This document shows positions 46,507 to 54,505 of a DNA stretch of 64,000 nucleotides, one piece after another (position 1 is the first letter of the stretch; every line of letters starts with the position of its first letter). The DNA comes from Nocardioidaceae bacterium. GTDB lineage: Bacteria; Actinomycetota; Actinomycetes; Propionibacteriales; Nocardioidaceae. The notes beneath the pieces are model-generated. The model saw only the letters and a list, made by a program, of their open reading frames with translations. It was not told the DNA's origin and did no database searches. Where the stretch lies: NCBI GenBank assembly GCA_030447865.1, contig JAUJOD010000002.1, positions 255,881 through 319,880 of the forward strand, given 5' to 3'. A program made the position numbers and the translations under genes.

Positions 46507-47019
46507 CTCGCCGACGCTGCCGTCGGTGAGCTCGCGGGCGATGTCGAGGTGGCCAGCGTGGCGGGCGTACTCCTGGAGGACGTGGAAGAGTATCCACACC
46601 AGTGCCGGCGCCTCTTGCGCCGACTGAAAGCGCCCACCGACGGCGCTGCTGGCCCCCAGCTCGGCGCGCTCAACGATCTGCCTCATCCGGCGACCGCCTT
46701 CGGTCAAGGCAGCCAGCAGTTCCTGGGCAGACTCGTCCGGACCGACGTACCAGCGTCCCTGTGCATCGTTGTCGCCCCATGGGTCGGAGACCGGTTCGGC
46801 TGTGAAGCCCCACCGCAACCACCGTCGCTCCATGAACACGAGGTGCTTGATCAGCTCGAGCGGAGTCCACCCGGACGGCAGCCGGCTGGTGCGCAGCTCC
46901 GTTTCGCTCAAGCCTTCGAGCTTCGCAGCGACGGTCGCTCGGTAGTAGTCGAGGTAGTCGAGGAACAACGCCTTGGTGTCCGACGTGTGCTTCCCAGGCT
47001 CAGGCAGCTTCGGAGTCAT
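46504..47019 (-). CDS. DinB-family protein (DUF664)
   Basis: Four-helix DinB-fold protein of 171 residues (DUF664 group), probably a mycothiol- or metal-dependent enzyme of unknown substrate. Metal-ligand-type His occur at IKHLVFMERRW, LFHVLQEYARHAGHLD. ATG 47019 is used; the longer ORF upstream only runs through repeat DNA. Immediately followed by the Pat-like gene, whose promoter hexamer begins with the DinB stop codon. Divergent from parC across 280 nt of repeat-containing DNA. Confidence 0.82.
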   Translation of the reverse strand: MTPKLPEPGKHTSDTKALFLDYLDYYRATVAAKLEGLSETELRTSRLPSGWTPLELIKHLVFMERRWLRWGFTAEPVSDPWGDNDAQGRWYVGPDESAQELLAALTEGGRRMRQIVERAELGASSAVGGRFQSAQEAPALVWILFHVLQEYARHAGHLDIARELTDGSVGE

Positions 47020-47040
47020 GGTCAGCGAGTATGCCGTTGC

Positions 47041-47138
47041 CACCGACCGTCTCCCGCGATAACCCGGTAGACGTACGCCGCAGAGCCAAATCACCGACCG
47101 TCCCCCGCGATAACCCGGTAGACGTACGCCGCAGAGCC
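47041..47138. repeat. Two 47-bp direct repeats, 4 nt apart, plus a degenerate third
   Basis: Copies at 47041-47087 and 47092-47138 begin CACCGACCGT and end CGCAGAGCC with one mismatch. A diverged third unit follows (about 47148-47182: CCGTCTTCCCCCGCG and GACGTACGTCGG). Each contains AGACGTACG. Only two good units with a 4-nt spacer, so not a CRISPR. Non-coding gap between DinB and parC. Confidence 0.85.
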
Positions 47139-47299
47139 GCTTGGGGCCGTCTTCCCCCGCGTGTCGGCAGACGTACGTCGGGCCCGGTCCTAGCGAGTAA
47201 GCCGCTGCGCGGGTCGGTGCGGGGGGTTGTCGGCTGGCAGCGCGACAATGGCTGCGACCCTGCCAGCGTCTCGACCGGCACAGCTGAGGACACCGACCC

Positions 47300-49744
47300 A
47301 TGGCCCGCCGTACCACTGCCCCTGACGAGGACTTCGAAGAGCACATCGTCGACATCGACGTACGCGACGAGATGCGCTCGAGCTATCTCGAGTACGCATA
47401 CTCCGTCATCTACTCGCGTGCGTTGCCCGACGCTCGCGACGGGCTGAAGCCCGTCCAGCGCCGCATTCTCTACACGATGAACGACATGGGCGTGCGGCCT
47501 GACCGTGGGCACGTCAAGAGCGCCCGGGTCGTGGGTGAGGTGATGGGCCGGCTGCACCCCCACGGCGACGGGGCCATCTACGACGCGCTGGTGCGGATGG
47601 TGCAGCCATGGGCCCTTCGGCTGCCGCTCGTCGACGGCCACGGCAACTTCGGCTCACCTGACGACCCCCCGGCCGCCATGAGGTACTCCGAGTGCCGGAT
47701 GGCGCCTGCGGCGCTGCCGATGACAGCCGGCATCGACGAGGACACCGTCGACTTCAAGCCCAACTACGACAGCCGCGAGCTGGAGCCAGCGGTGCTGCCC
47801 GCAGCGTTTCCCAACCTGCTCGTCAACGGCGCCAGCGGTATCGCGGTCGGCATGGCGACGAACATGGCGCCGCACAACCTGGTCGAGGTGGTCCAGGCGC
47901 TGCGCCATCTCGTCGCGTCACCGCAGGCGAGTCTCGACGACCTGATGCGGTTCATCCCCGGCCCTGACCTGCCCACCGGCGGCAAGATCATCGGCCTCGA
48001 CGGCATCCGCGACGCCTACCAGACCGGGCGCGGGTCCTTCCGCATGCGGGCGAGCGCCCGGATCGAGAACGTCACCCCCCGGCGCAAGGGCATCGTGGTC
48101 ACCGAACTCCCCTACAACGTCGGTCCCGAGCGCGTCATCGAGCGCATCAAGTCCCTCGTGCAGGCCAAGAAGCTCCAGGGCATCGCCGACGTCAAGGACC
48201 TGACCGACCGCACCAAGGGCCTGCAGCTCGTCATCGAGATCAAGAACGGCTTCCACCCCGAGGCGCTGCTCGAGCAGCTCTACCGGCAGACGCCGATCGA
48301 GGAGGTGTTCGGCATCAACGCGGTCGCCCTAGTCGACGGTCAGCCACGCACGCTCGGGCTCAAGCCGCTGCTCGAGGTCTATCTGCAGCATCGGTACGAC
48401 GTCGTCCGCCGCCGCTCCGCCTTCCGGCGCACCAAGGCTGCCGATCGACTCCACCTCGTCGACGGGCTACTGATCGCCATTCTCGACATCGACGAGGTGA
48501 TCCAGCTGATCCGCTCCAGCGACAACGCCGACCAGGCCCGCAACCGCCTGATCACCGTCTTCGACCTCAGCCAGACGCAAGCCACCTACATCCTCGACAT
48601 GCCACTGCGCCGGCTGACGAAGTTCTCCAAGCTCGAGCTGGAAAGTGAGAAGGCGCAGCTCGAGTGCACCATCGGGGAGCTCACTGCAGTCCTCGACGAC
48701 GAGTCGCGGTTGCGCCAGATGGTCGCCGACGAGCTGGGTGAAGTCGCCACGCAGCACGGTACGCCGCGCCGTACCGTGCTGCTTGAGTCAGCCGCACAGC
48801 CGGTGTCGGCAGCTGTGCCGCTCGAGGTCGCCAACGACCCCTGTTTCGTCCTGCTGTCCTCGGCCGGTCTGTTGGCGCGCACCAGCAACGACACCCCACT
48901 ACCGGCGGGCGGGGCGCGGGCCAAGCACGACGTGGTGGTCAGTGTCGCCGCGGCAACCGCACGGGGCAGTGTCGGCGTGCTCACCTCGGCTGGCCGGCTC
49001 GTACGGCTGGGGGTCCTCGACCTGCCCACGCTGCCCACGACCGCCGCCGCGCCGCACCTGCAGGGCGGCGCGCCGGTCACCGAGTTCGTGGCGTTGGAAC
49101 CAGGTGAACGCGTGGTCGCGGTGACCTCCCTGACCGCTGACTCCCTCGGCGTGATGGTCGGCACCGCGGGCGGAGTCGTCAAGCGCGTCCAGCCGGAGGT
49201 GCTGACCAACAAGGACTCGTGGCCGGTGATCCGGCTCGAGCCGCAGGACGAGGTGGTGGGTGCCGTGGAGCTGATGGCGGGGCACGACGAGCTCGTGTTC
49301 GTCACCAGCGACGCCCAACTGCTGCGCTTTCCGGTCGCTGCGGTGCGCGCACAGGGTCGCGCCGGAGGCGGCATCGCGGGGGTCCGGTTGGCCAGAGACG
49401 CTCGAGTGCGCTTCTTCGGCGCCCTCCGGCTCGCTGACGACAACGTTGTCGTCACCGTGTCCGGCTCCAGTTCGGCGCTACCAGGCACCGAGGCGGGCAG
49501 CGTCAAGGTGACGCCGCTGTCGGAGTACCCAACAAAGGGGCGCGCCACCGGCGGTGTCCGCTGTCATCGGTTCTTGCGTGGTGAAGACATCCTGCTGACG
49601 GCGTACGTCGGCCCTGCACCGGTCCGGGCCGCTGCTGCCAGCGGGGCGCCAGTCGACCTGCCCGAGCAGGTCGGGCGCCGGGACGGCTCCGGAACGCCGG
49701 CTCCACAGCCGATCGCCGCCTTCAGCGGTCCTCGCGGCGGGTAA
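47300..49744 (+). CDS. parC: DNA topoisomerase IV subunit A (ParC-type)
   Basis: Type IIA topoisomerase breakage-reunion subunit, 814 residues. Active-site RY at 128-129 ([10 protein letters not shown]) in the WHD, the quinolone-region sequence [15 protein letters not shown] at 86-100, then a coiled coil and C-terminal beta-pinwheel blades with [10 protein letters not shown]. At the position of the E. coli GyrA Ser83 this protein has Gly91. Streptomyces carries such a ParC besides GyrA; partner here is parE at 61-63 kb. ATG 47300 has GAGGA upstream at 10 nt. Confidence 0.93.
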   Translation: MARRTTAPDEDFEEHIVDIDVRDEMRSSYLEYAYSVIYSRALPDARDGLKPVQRRILYTMNDMGVRPDRGHVKSARVVGEVMGRLHPHGDGAIYDALVRMVQPWALRLPLVDGHGNFGSPDDPPAAMRYSECRMAPAALPMTAGIDEDTVDFKPNYDSRELEPAVLPAAFPNLLVNGASGIAVGMATNMAPHNLVEVVQALRHLVASPQASLDDLMRFIPGPDLPTGGKIIGLDGIRDAYQTGRGSFRMRASARIENVTPRRKGIVVTELPYNVGPERVIERIKSLVQAKKLQGIADVKDLTDRTKGLQLVIEIKNGFHPEALLEQLYRQTPIEEVFGINAVALVDGQPRTLGLKPLLEVYLQHRYDVVRRRSAFRRTKAADRLHLVDGLLIAILDIDEVIQLIRSSDNADQARNRLITVFDLSQTQATYILDMPLRRLTKFSKLELESEKAQLECTIGELTAVLDDESRLRQMVADELGEVATQHGTPRRTVLLESAAQPVSAAVPLEVANDPCFVLLSSAGLLARTSNDTPLPAGGARAKHDVVVSVAAATARGSVGVLTSAGRLVRLGVLDLPTLPTTAAAPHLQGGAPVTEFVALEPGERVVAVTSLTADSLGVMVGTAGGVVKRVQPEVLTNKDSWPVIRLEPQDEVVGAVELMAGHDELVFVTSDAQLLRFPVAAVRAQGRAGGGIAGVRLARDARVRFFGALRLADDNVVVTVSGSSSALPGTEAGSVKVTPLSEYPTKGRATGGVRCHRFLRGEDILLTAYVGPAPVRAAAASGAPVDLPEQVGRRDGSGTPAPQPIAAFSGPRGG

Positions 49745-49782
49745 GGCGACGCGGCAGTCGGCCGGCATGGCAGGCTGACGTT

Positions 49783-50460
49783 GTGCGCAAACTCGTGCCG
49801 TTCTTGGTGACCATGATCGTGGCGCTGACCGGCTGCTCGGGCGGCTCCTCACCTGCTGACGACCAATCCCCCGAGGAGCGACTGGCAGAAGCCAAGCAGA
49901 ACTTCGATGCCGCTGACTACATCGGTTTCACGCTCAACGCCGCAGAGCTTCCCGCCGACCTGGAGGGTTTGCTGAGCGCGGAAGGTACCGGCACCCATGA
50001 CCCGGCATTCACCGGTGAGGTGAAGGTGCAGGCCCCTGTCGACTTGATCGCGCCGCTCATCGCCGTTGACGGCGCAGTGTATGCAGAGCTGCCCTTCGTG
50101 GGGTGGAGCGAGCTCGACCCGACCGCCTACGGCGCTCCGAACCCCGCGGAGCTCATGGCCCGTGATGGCGGCATCTCGTCGTTGTTCACCGCAACGACGA
50201 ATCTCAAAACGGGTGACTCCCAACGAAGCGGCCAGCAGATTCTCACCACGATCAGCGGCACGCTGCCAGGCGAGGCAGTGCAGGACCTCTTCCCTTCAGC
50301 CGGGTCCGCCGACTTCACGGTCAACTACACCTTGACCGACGACAACGACGTGTCCGGTGCGACGATCACCGGCCCGTTCTACGAGGGCTTCGGCGACCAG
50401 ACCTACACGATCGACCTGGAGCTCGACGCTGACCCCGTCGACATCCAGGCACCGATCTGA
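49783..50460 (+). CDS. LprG/LppX-family lipoprotein
   Basis: Exported lipoprotein of 225 residues: signal peptide MRKLVPFLVTMIVALTGCSGG with lipobox LTGC, then a linker and a beta-half-barrel domain (FTGEVKVQAPVDLIAPLIAVDGAVYAEL) typical of the LppX_LprAFG family, which carry triacylated lipids. The GTG at 49783 starts the signal peptide. Eleven nt separate it from the MFS gene, which is P55-like; in mycobacteria LprG and P55 form one lipid export and drug-tolerance pair. Same role inferred here. Confidence 0.85.
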   Translation: MRKLVPFLVTMIVALTGCSGGSSPADDQSPEERLAEAKQNFDAADYIGFTLNAAELPADLEGLLSAEGTGTHDPAFTGEVKVQAPVDLIAPLIAVDGAVYAELPFVGWSELDPTAYGAPNPAELMARDGGISSLFTATTNLKTGDSQRSGQQILTTISGTLPGEAVQDLFPSAGSADFTVNYTLTDDNDVSGATITGPFYEGFGDQTYTIDLELDADPVDIQAPI

Positions 50461-50471
50461 CGTCTCGCCTC

Positions 50472-52244
50472 GTGACAGCCGGGCAGCAACGCGCAGACGG
50501 GGCTGCCCGGGCGCTGCTCGTGCTCGCCGCCGTCGCCGTGGGGTTCGCGGCGGCAGACACCTACGTCGTCGTGCTGGCCCTGCCCGAAATGATGGCCTCA
50601 GTCGGCCTCAACCTCGACGAGCTGCAACGCGCAGCCCCTGTCGTGTCGGGGTTCCTGTTGGGGTACATCGCGATGCTTCCGCTCATCGGGCGCATCGCCG
50701 ATATCCGCGGCCGCATCCCGGTGCTCGTCGGATCACTTGTCGTCTTCTCGGTGGGTTCACTGGTCACCGCAGCGTCGTACGACCTCGTCACGATGGTGGC
50801 CGGGCGGTTCCTCCAAGGCGTCGGAGGCGGTGGACTGGTGCCGGCCACGCTGGCGTTGGTCGCCGACATCTGGACGGCCGAGCAGCGTGGGGTGCCGCTC
50901 GGCGTTGTCGGCGCGGTTCAGGAGGTCGGCAGTGTGCTCGGCCCGCTGTACGGCGCGGTGGTGCTGTCGTTCTCGACGTGGCACACGATCTTCTGGCTCA
51001 ACCTCGCGGTCGGGCTGGTGCTGGCGGCCGGACTGCTCGCCGTCCGTCCCGCGGCCAGCCCAGCCGGGCACAACGCCACTGAGTCGCGCGCCGCTGTGGA
51101 CTGGCTGGGTGCCCTGCTGGCGGTGTTGGCAGTCGTCGCCCTCGCCTTGGTGCTCCTTGCTCCCGAGCGGCTCACCAGCGGGCTCACGACCGGACTTGCC
51201 TACATCCCCTATGCCGGCGACAGCCGCTGGACGACGCCGATGGCGCTGACCTGCTACGTCCTGGCGGCGCTCTTTGTCGGCCGCGAGCTGTCGGCTAAGC
51301 GCCCATTGATCGACCTGCGCAGCACCGCTGACATCAGGTCGTCGGCGGACCTGATTGGGGCTGGGCTGCTGGGTCTTGCCCTGGCCGGGGTCGTGTTGGC
51401 GTTCGCCACCGCCGATCCCGAGGTGCAGGTCTTCTCACCGCTGGGTCCGTGGTTCCTTGCTGGTAGCGCGGTGGCTGCGCTGCTGTTCGTCTGGCGGCAA
51501 CGAGTTGCGACCTACCCGCTTATCCCCCAGCGCGCACTGGCGGACCGGCCCGCCTGGGGCGCGGTGCTCGTCAGCTTCCTGATCGGGTCCTCGCTCATCG
51601 CCGCCCTTGTCGACATCCCGATCTTCGCCCGGGTCACCGTGTTCCCGAACTCCCAGTTGGGCGCCGCCCTGGTCCTGGTGCGGCTGCTTGCGGCGCTGCC
51701 GGTCGGCGCGCTGGCCGGTGGATACCTGTTGCGCCGGGTCCCCGCCGCAGTGCTGGCGTCCGTGGGCATGGTGGCGGCGGCCGCCGGCTTCGTCTGGATG
51801 GCTCAGTGGGACCGGTCCGCGCTCGACTCCCCCGTGGCCACCGTGCCGCTGGTGCTGTGCGGGCTCGGGTTCGGGCTGGCGATCGCCCCCGTCAACGCAG
51901 CACTGTTGGCAGCGACCCGGTCAGAGGTGCACGGCATCGCATCGGCGCTGCTGATCGTCGCCCGCATGGTCGGGATGCTGGTGGGGATCTCCGCGCTCAC
52001 CACGATCGGGTTACGGCGCTTCTACGCCGTCGCGGCCGACGTACCGTCGATTCAACAGGTGTGCGGGGCAGACCGGATCTGCGACGCTTACGTCGATGCG
52101 CTTCGGGAGGCCGGGATCGCCCAGATCCATGCGATCTTTTGGGGAGCAGCGGTCGCTGCTCTGCTGGCGGCCGTCGCATCCGCTGTGCTGCTCCGCACCG
52201 TGGACCCGACCGGACCAAGGGGACGACGTGGACTCGGCCTTTGA
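50472..52244 (+). CDS. MFS transporter, P55-like (14-TM)
   Basis: Major facilitator efflux protein of 590 residues with about 14 transmembrane segments. The start AADTYVVVLALPEMM, LGYIAMLPLIGRIADIRGR (loop 2-3 motif), FLQGVGGGGLVPATLALVADIW and QEVGSVLGPLYG resemble mycobacterial P55 (Rv1410c) as I recall it. Works with the LprG-like lipoprotein just upstream in moving lipids or drugs out. GTG 50472 starts the first helix. The 3' end overlaps the carbonic anhydrase start by 17 nt. Confidence 0.88.
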   Translation: MTAGQQRADGAARALLVLAAVAVGFAAADTYVVVLALPEMMASVGLNLDELQRAAPVVSGFLLGYIAMLPLIGRIADIRGRIPVLVGSLVVFSVGSLVTAASYDLVTMVAGRFLQGVGGGGLVPATLALVADIWTAEQRGVPLGVVGAVQEVGSVLGPLYGAVVLSFSTWHTIFWLNLAVGLVLAAGLLAVRPAASPAGHNATESRAAVDWLGALLAVLAVVALALVLLAPERLTSGLTTGLAYIPYAGDSRWTTPMALTCYVLAALFVGRELSAKRPLIDLRSTADIRSSADLIGAGLLGLALAGVVLAFATADPEVQVFSPLGPWFLAGSAVAALLFVWRQRVATYPLIPQRALADRPAWGAVLVSFLIGSSLIAALVDIPIFARVTVFPNSQLGAALVLVRLLAALPVGALAGGYLLRRVPAAVLASVGMVAAAAGFVWMAQWDRSALDSPVATVPLVLCGLGFGLAIAPVNAALLAATRSEVHGIASALLIVARMVGMLVGISALTTIGLRRFYAVAADVPSIQQVCGADRICDAYVDALREAGIAQIHAIFWGAAVAALLAAVASAVLLRTVDPTGPRGRRGLGL

Positions 52245-52725
52245 CGACCTGCTGGCGGCCAACGCCAGGTACGCCGAGTCGTTCACGTTGGCCGGCTTCG
52301 ACGGCGTCGCTCACGCCGGCGTCGCCGTGGTGACCTGCATGGACTCGCGCATTGACCCACTGGGCATGCTCGGGCTGGCTCCAGGTGACGCCAAGATCTT
52401 CCGCAACCCCGGTGGTCGAGTGACAGACGCTGCGTTGGAGGCGCTGGTTCTCGGCGTGCACCTGCTCGGAGTCGACCGGGTGCTCGTGGTGCCGCACACC
52501 CGGTGTGCGATGGCGTCGAGCACCGAGGCCGAGCTGCGTAACCGGGTCGCTGCGGCCAGCGGTCAGGACGCCTCGTGGACTCGGTGGAGCGTGGTGCCCG
52601 ACCAGGTGGCGGCGCTGCGCGACGACGTCGCCCGAGTCAGGTCCCACCCGCTGGTTCCCGACCGGGTCGCTGTTGGCGGCTTCCTGTACGACGTGGATAC
52701 CGGCCGCCTCACCCAGCTCGTCTGA
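52228..52725 (+). CDS. Beta-carbonic anhydrase
   Basis: Zinc enzyme interconverting CO2 and bicarbonate, 165 residues, like M. tuberculosis Rv1284. Zinc ligands and catalytic dyad: CMDSR near residue 36 (Cys and Asp-Arg) and PHTRC near 90 (His and Cys). Family length is normal. GTG 52228 overlaps the transporter 3' end and has AAGGGG upstream, so it is probably co-expressed. Convergent with the GNAT gene, one base apart. Confidence 0.9.
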   Translation: MDSAFDDLLAANARYAESFTLAGFDGVAHAGVAVVTCMDSRIDPLGMLGLAPGDAKIFRNPGGRVTDAALEALVLGVHLLGVDRVLVVPHTRCAMASSTEAELRNRVAAASGQDASWTRWSVVPDQVAALRDDVARVRSHPLVPDRVAVGGFLYDVDTGRLTQLV

Positions 52726-52726
52726 G

Positions 52727-53380
52727 TCAGTTGTCGAGGCCGATGTCGCGGCGAAGCGCCGGCAGTCCCTCAACCTCCAGCGGGTACTGCGAGCGGACCA
52801 GCTGCGCGGGCAGGAGGGTGAGGCGCTCAGCGATGGCCAATTCTCCGTCGCGACGCTTCTCGCGCGTCTGCCCGTTGGGTGAATATCCCACCTTGCGGCT
52901 CACGGCACCCGAGGCGGGGTTGTCGACGAAGGCGACTGAGGTGATCTCTTCGGCCTCAAGGTGGTCGAAAAGAAATCTGCACATGGTCTGGCGCATGAGC
53001 GTGCCGGTTCCTCGTCCTTGGTGCTCGAGCCCCAACCACGAACCGGTCTCGCCGGTGCGGGTGACGAGATAGTTCTCGGCGGCGAAGGCCTGAATGCCGA
53101 CGACCTGGCCATCGCGTCGTACGACGAGCTCCAACGACCAGCGCTCCGGGGTGTTCCGGGCACGGCTCTCCCAATAGTGCACGGCCATCTTTCGGGCGAG
53201 CTCTGTCTTGGGGGCGTCGGTCCAGGGGAACGTGAACGGCATCCGGTCGGGCGGGTGGATCCCGCGCTCGGCCAGGTCGACAAGCGCCGGAATGTCGTCG
53301 TCGCGGACCGCTGCGAGCTCCAGCGGCCCGGACCTGATGCGGAGGGCGAACTGCGGCCAGAATTCCTCGATGCTCTTCAT
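52727..53380 (-). CDS. GNAT acetyltransferase, RimJ/RimL-like
   Basis: Acetyltransferase of 217 residues. Acetyl-CoA loop EHQGRGTGTLMRQ near 120 and FVDNPASGAVSRKVGY near 155, as in RimJ/RimL-type GNATs that act on protein N termini or amino compounds. Substrate unknown. ATG 53380; no operon partner. Convergent with the carbonic anhydrase gene. Confidence 0.85.
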   Translation of the reverse strand: MKSIEEFWPQFALRIRSGPLELAAVRDDDIPALVDLAERGIHPPDRMPFTFPWTDAPKTELARKMAVHYWESRARNTPERWSLELVVRRDGQVVGIQAFAAENYLVTRTGETGSWLGLEHQGRGTGTLMRQTMCRFLFDHLEAEEITSVAFVDNPASGAVSRKVGYSPNGQTREKRRDGELAIAERLTLLPAQLVRSQYPLEVEGLPALRRDIGLDN

Positions 53381-53431
53381 CGTGCATTCTCGGCACGCCG
53401 GCCCCCTCGAGCCAACCGGTTTTGCCCCGCC

Positions 53432-54118
53432 TCACCGGATGAGCGGTAGCCTTCCGACCGCTTCGCCGAGCTCATCGCGCTCCCCGGCGCCGAGGGCGCG
53501 CCGTCCGGTCAGCCCCCGAGCCAGCGCCACATCGGCCCAGTGACCGGGGGCTGGCCGTCCCAACAGGCCCTCAAGCGTGCGACGCGTGAGCTGCAGCCCG
53601 GTCGCCGGTGGTGGCAGGCCGTCAGAGAGAGCGACGACAAGGTCGAGGTGGTGCAGGGTCGCCTCGACGACGAGGGTCTCGAAGAAGTCCGTGGCCGTGA
53701 GGACATGGCCTTGAGTGGCCACCCGGGCGGTCGGGTCGAAGCGCCGGGCGGCAGCGACGGCTGCGCACGCGGTGTGGGTCCAGTGCCGCACAAGGGCGGA
53801 GGGTTGTTCGTAGGCTTGCGCGCTTCGCCGGACGAACGCCGCGCTGGCCTCCCGCGCACGCTCATCGTCCCCGTCTTCGGCGGCGTACGCCCGCCAGTAC
53901 GAGACGGCGTTGGTGTCGGCATCCTGCTTGACGGGGTCGGCGAGGGCGATCAGGCAGCGCTGGGCGTCGAGCATGATGTGGAAGAGCAGTGCGTCAACCG
54001 GCCACGCCTCGCACCCCGTCGGGCGGGCAAAGTCCTCGGGGACGAGTTCCGCGGCGACGTCAGTGATCGCCCTGTAAGACTCCCCAAGCGCGGCAGCGGT
54101 GTACTGCGAGCAAGGCAC
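53432..54118 (-). CDS. DinB/mycothiol-dependent maleylpyruvate isomerase-like protein
   Basis: DinB-fold protein of 228 residues of the MDMPI_N type (TIGR03083-like), a mycothiol-linked enzyme family. Metal-ligand-like His in LLFHIMLDAQR and VEATLHHLDL. GTG 54118 starts MPCSQYTAAALGE. A diverged copy of its 5' end, including 25 bp upstream, lies at 58034-58086 on the other side of the ABC transporter genes, which suggests the transporter island inserted into or beside a former paralogue. Confidence 0.78.
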   Translation of the reverse strand: MPCSQYTAAALGESYRAITDVAAELVPEDFARPTGCEAWPVDALLFHIMLDAQRCLIALADPVKQDADTNAVSYWRAYAAEDGDDERAREASAAFVRRSAQAYEQPSALVRHWTHTACAAVAAARRFDPTARVATQGHVLTATDFFETLVVEATLHHLDLVVALSDGLPPPATGLQLTRRTLEGLLGRPAPGHWADVALARGLTGRRALGAGERDELGEAVGRLPLIR

Positions 54119-54409
54119 AGCTAGATCCTGCCAAATGCGGCTCCCTTCTCCTCCACGCCGCCTGGGTCGGCTTCCGCACCGCAGCAGGCTGGGAACGTTG
54201 CCAAGCAGACACGATCTCTGCGGACGGTACAGATGGACGCGGAGTCGCCCCTAGGTGGCCAGCCAGCGGATTGCCCCGATTCCCGGGTGAGCCGCCAGTG
54301 ATCCGGCAACTTACTCCGAGCCAGACCTAACCTCTACGCCAATCCGCTGACTCTCGCCGCTAGCTAATTGAACGGCATCAGCATTGGAACCGTCCGGCGC
54401 GCGGATCAC

Positions 54410-54421
54410 CGTTACGTAACG
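54410..54421. promoter_or_regulatory. 12-bp palindrome upstream of the ABC exporter
   Basis: CGTTACGTAACG is a perfect palindrome about 85 nt before the permease start. Shape of a dimeric regulator site; no regulator gene is visible nearby. Confidence 0.4.
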
Positions 54422-54459
54422 CTCTCGCCGAGCATCGACCACTGCTGCGGGTGGGTCGG

Positions 54460-54465
54460 TACAGT
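54460..54465 (+). promoter_or_regulatory. Putative -10 hexamer of the ABC exporter operon
   Basis: TACAGT, with TCGACC 19 nt upstream as a weak -35. It leaves a 40-nt leader containing GGAAGGGGG before the GTG at 54506. Confidence 0.3.
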
Positions 54466-54505
54466 CTTGCTGGCCCGATCACGTGCGCGGGGAAGGGGGC
54501 CCAGC

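Larger units (their letters stand above)
54119..54505. other. Gap of 387 nt upstream of the ABC transporter
   Basis: No gene is supported. Holds the upstream flank of the DinB gene, a 12-bp palindrome at 54410-54421 and a possible -10 at 54460-54465. A small antisense frame of 62 codons is not protein-like. Local base composition is less GC-rich around 54320-54430 (AACTTACTC, GCTAGCTAATTG), fitting a foreign or promoter segment. Confidence 0.5.

Noticed and set aside
47041-47138. CRISPR array
   Set aside because: Only two near-perfect 47-bp units and a 4-nt spacer; no spacers of protospacer length and no cas genes.
54121-54309. 62-codon minus-strand frame in the gap before the exporter
   Set aside because: No ribosome site, no homology that I recognise and composition of random sequence.
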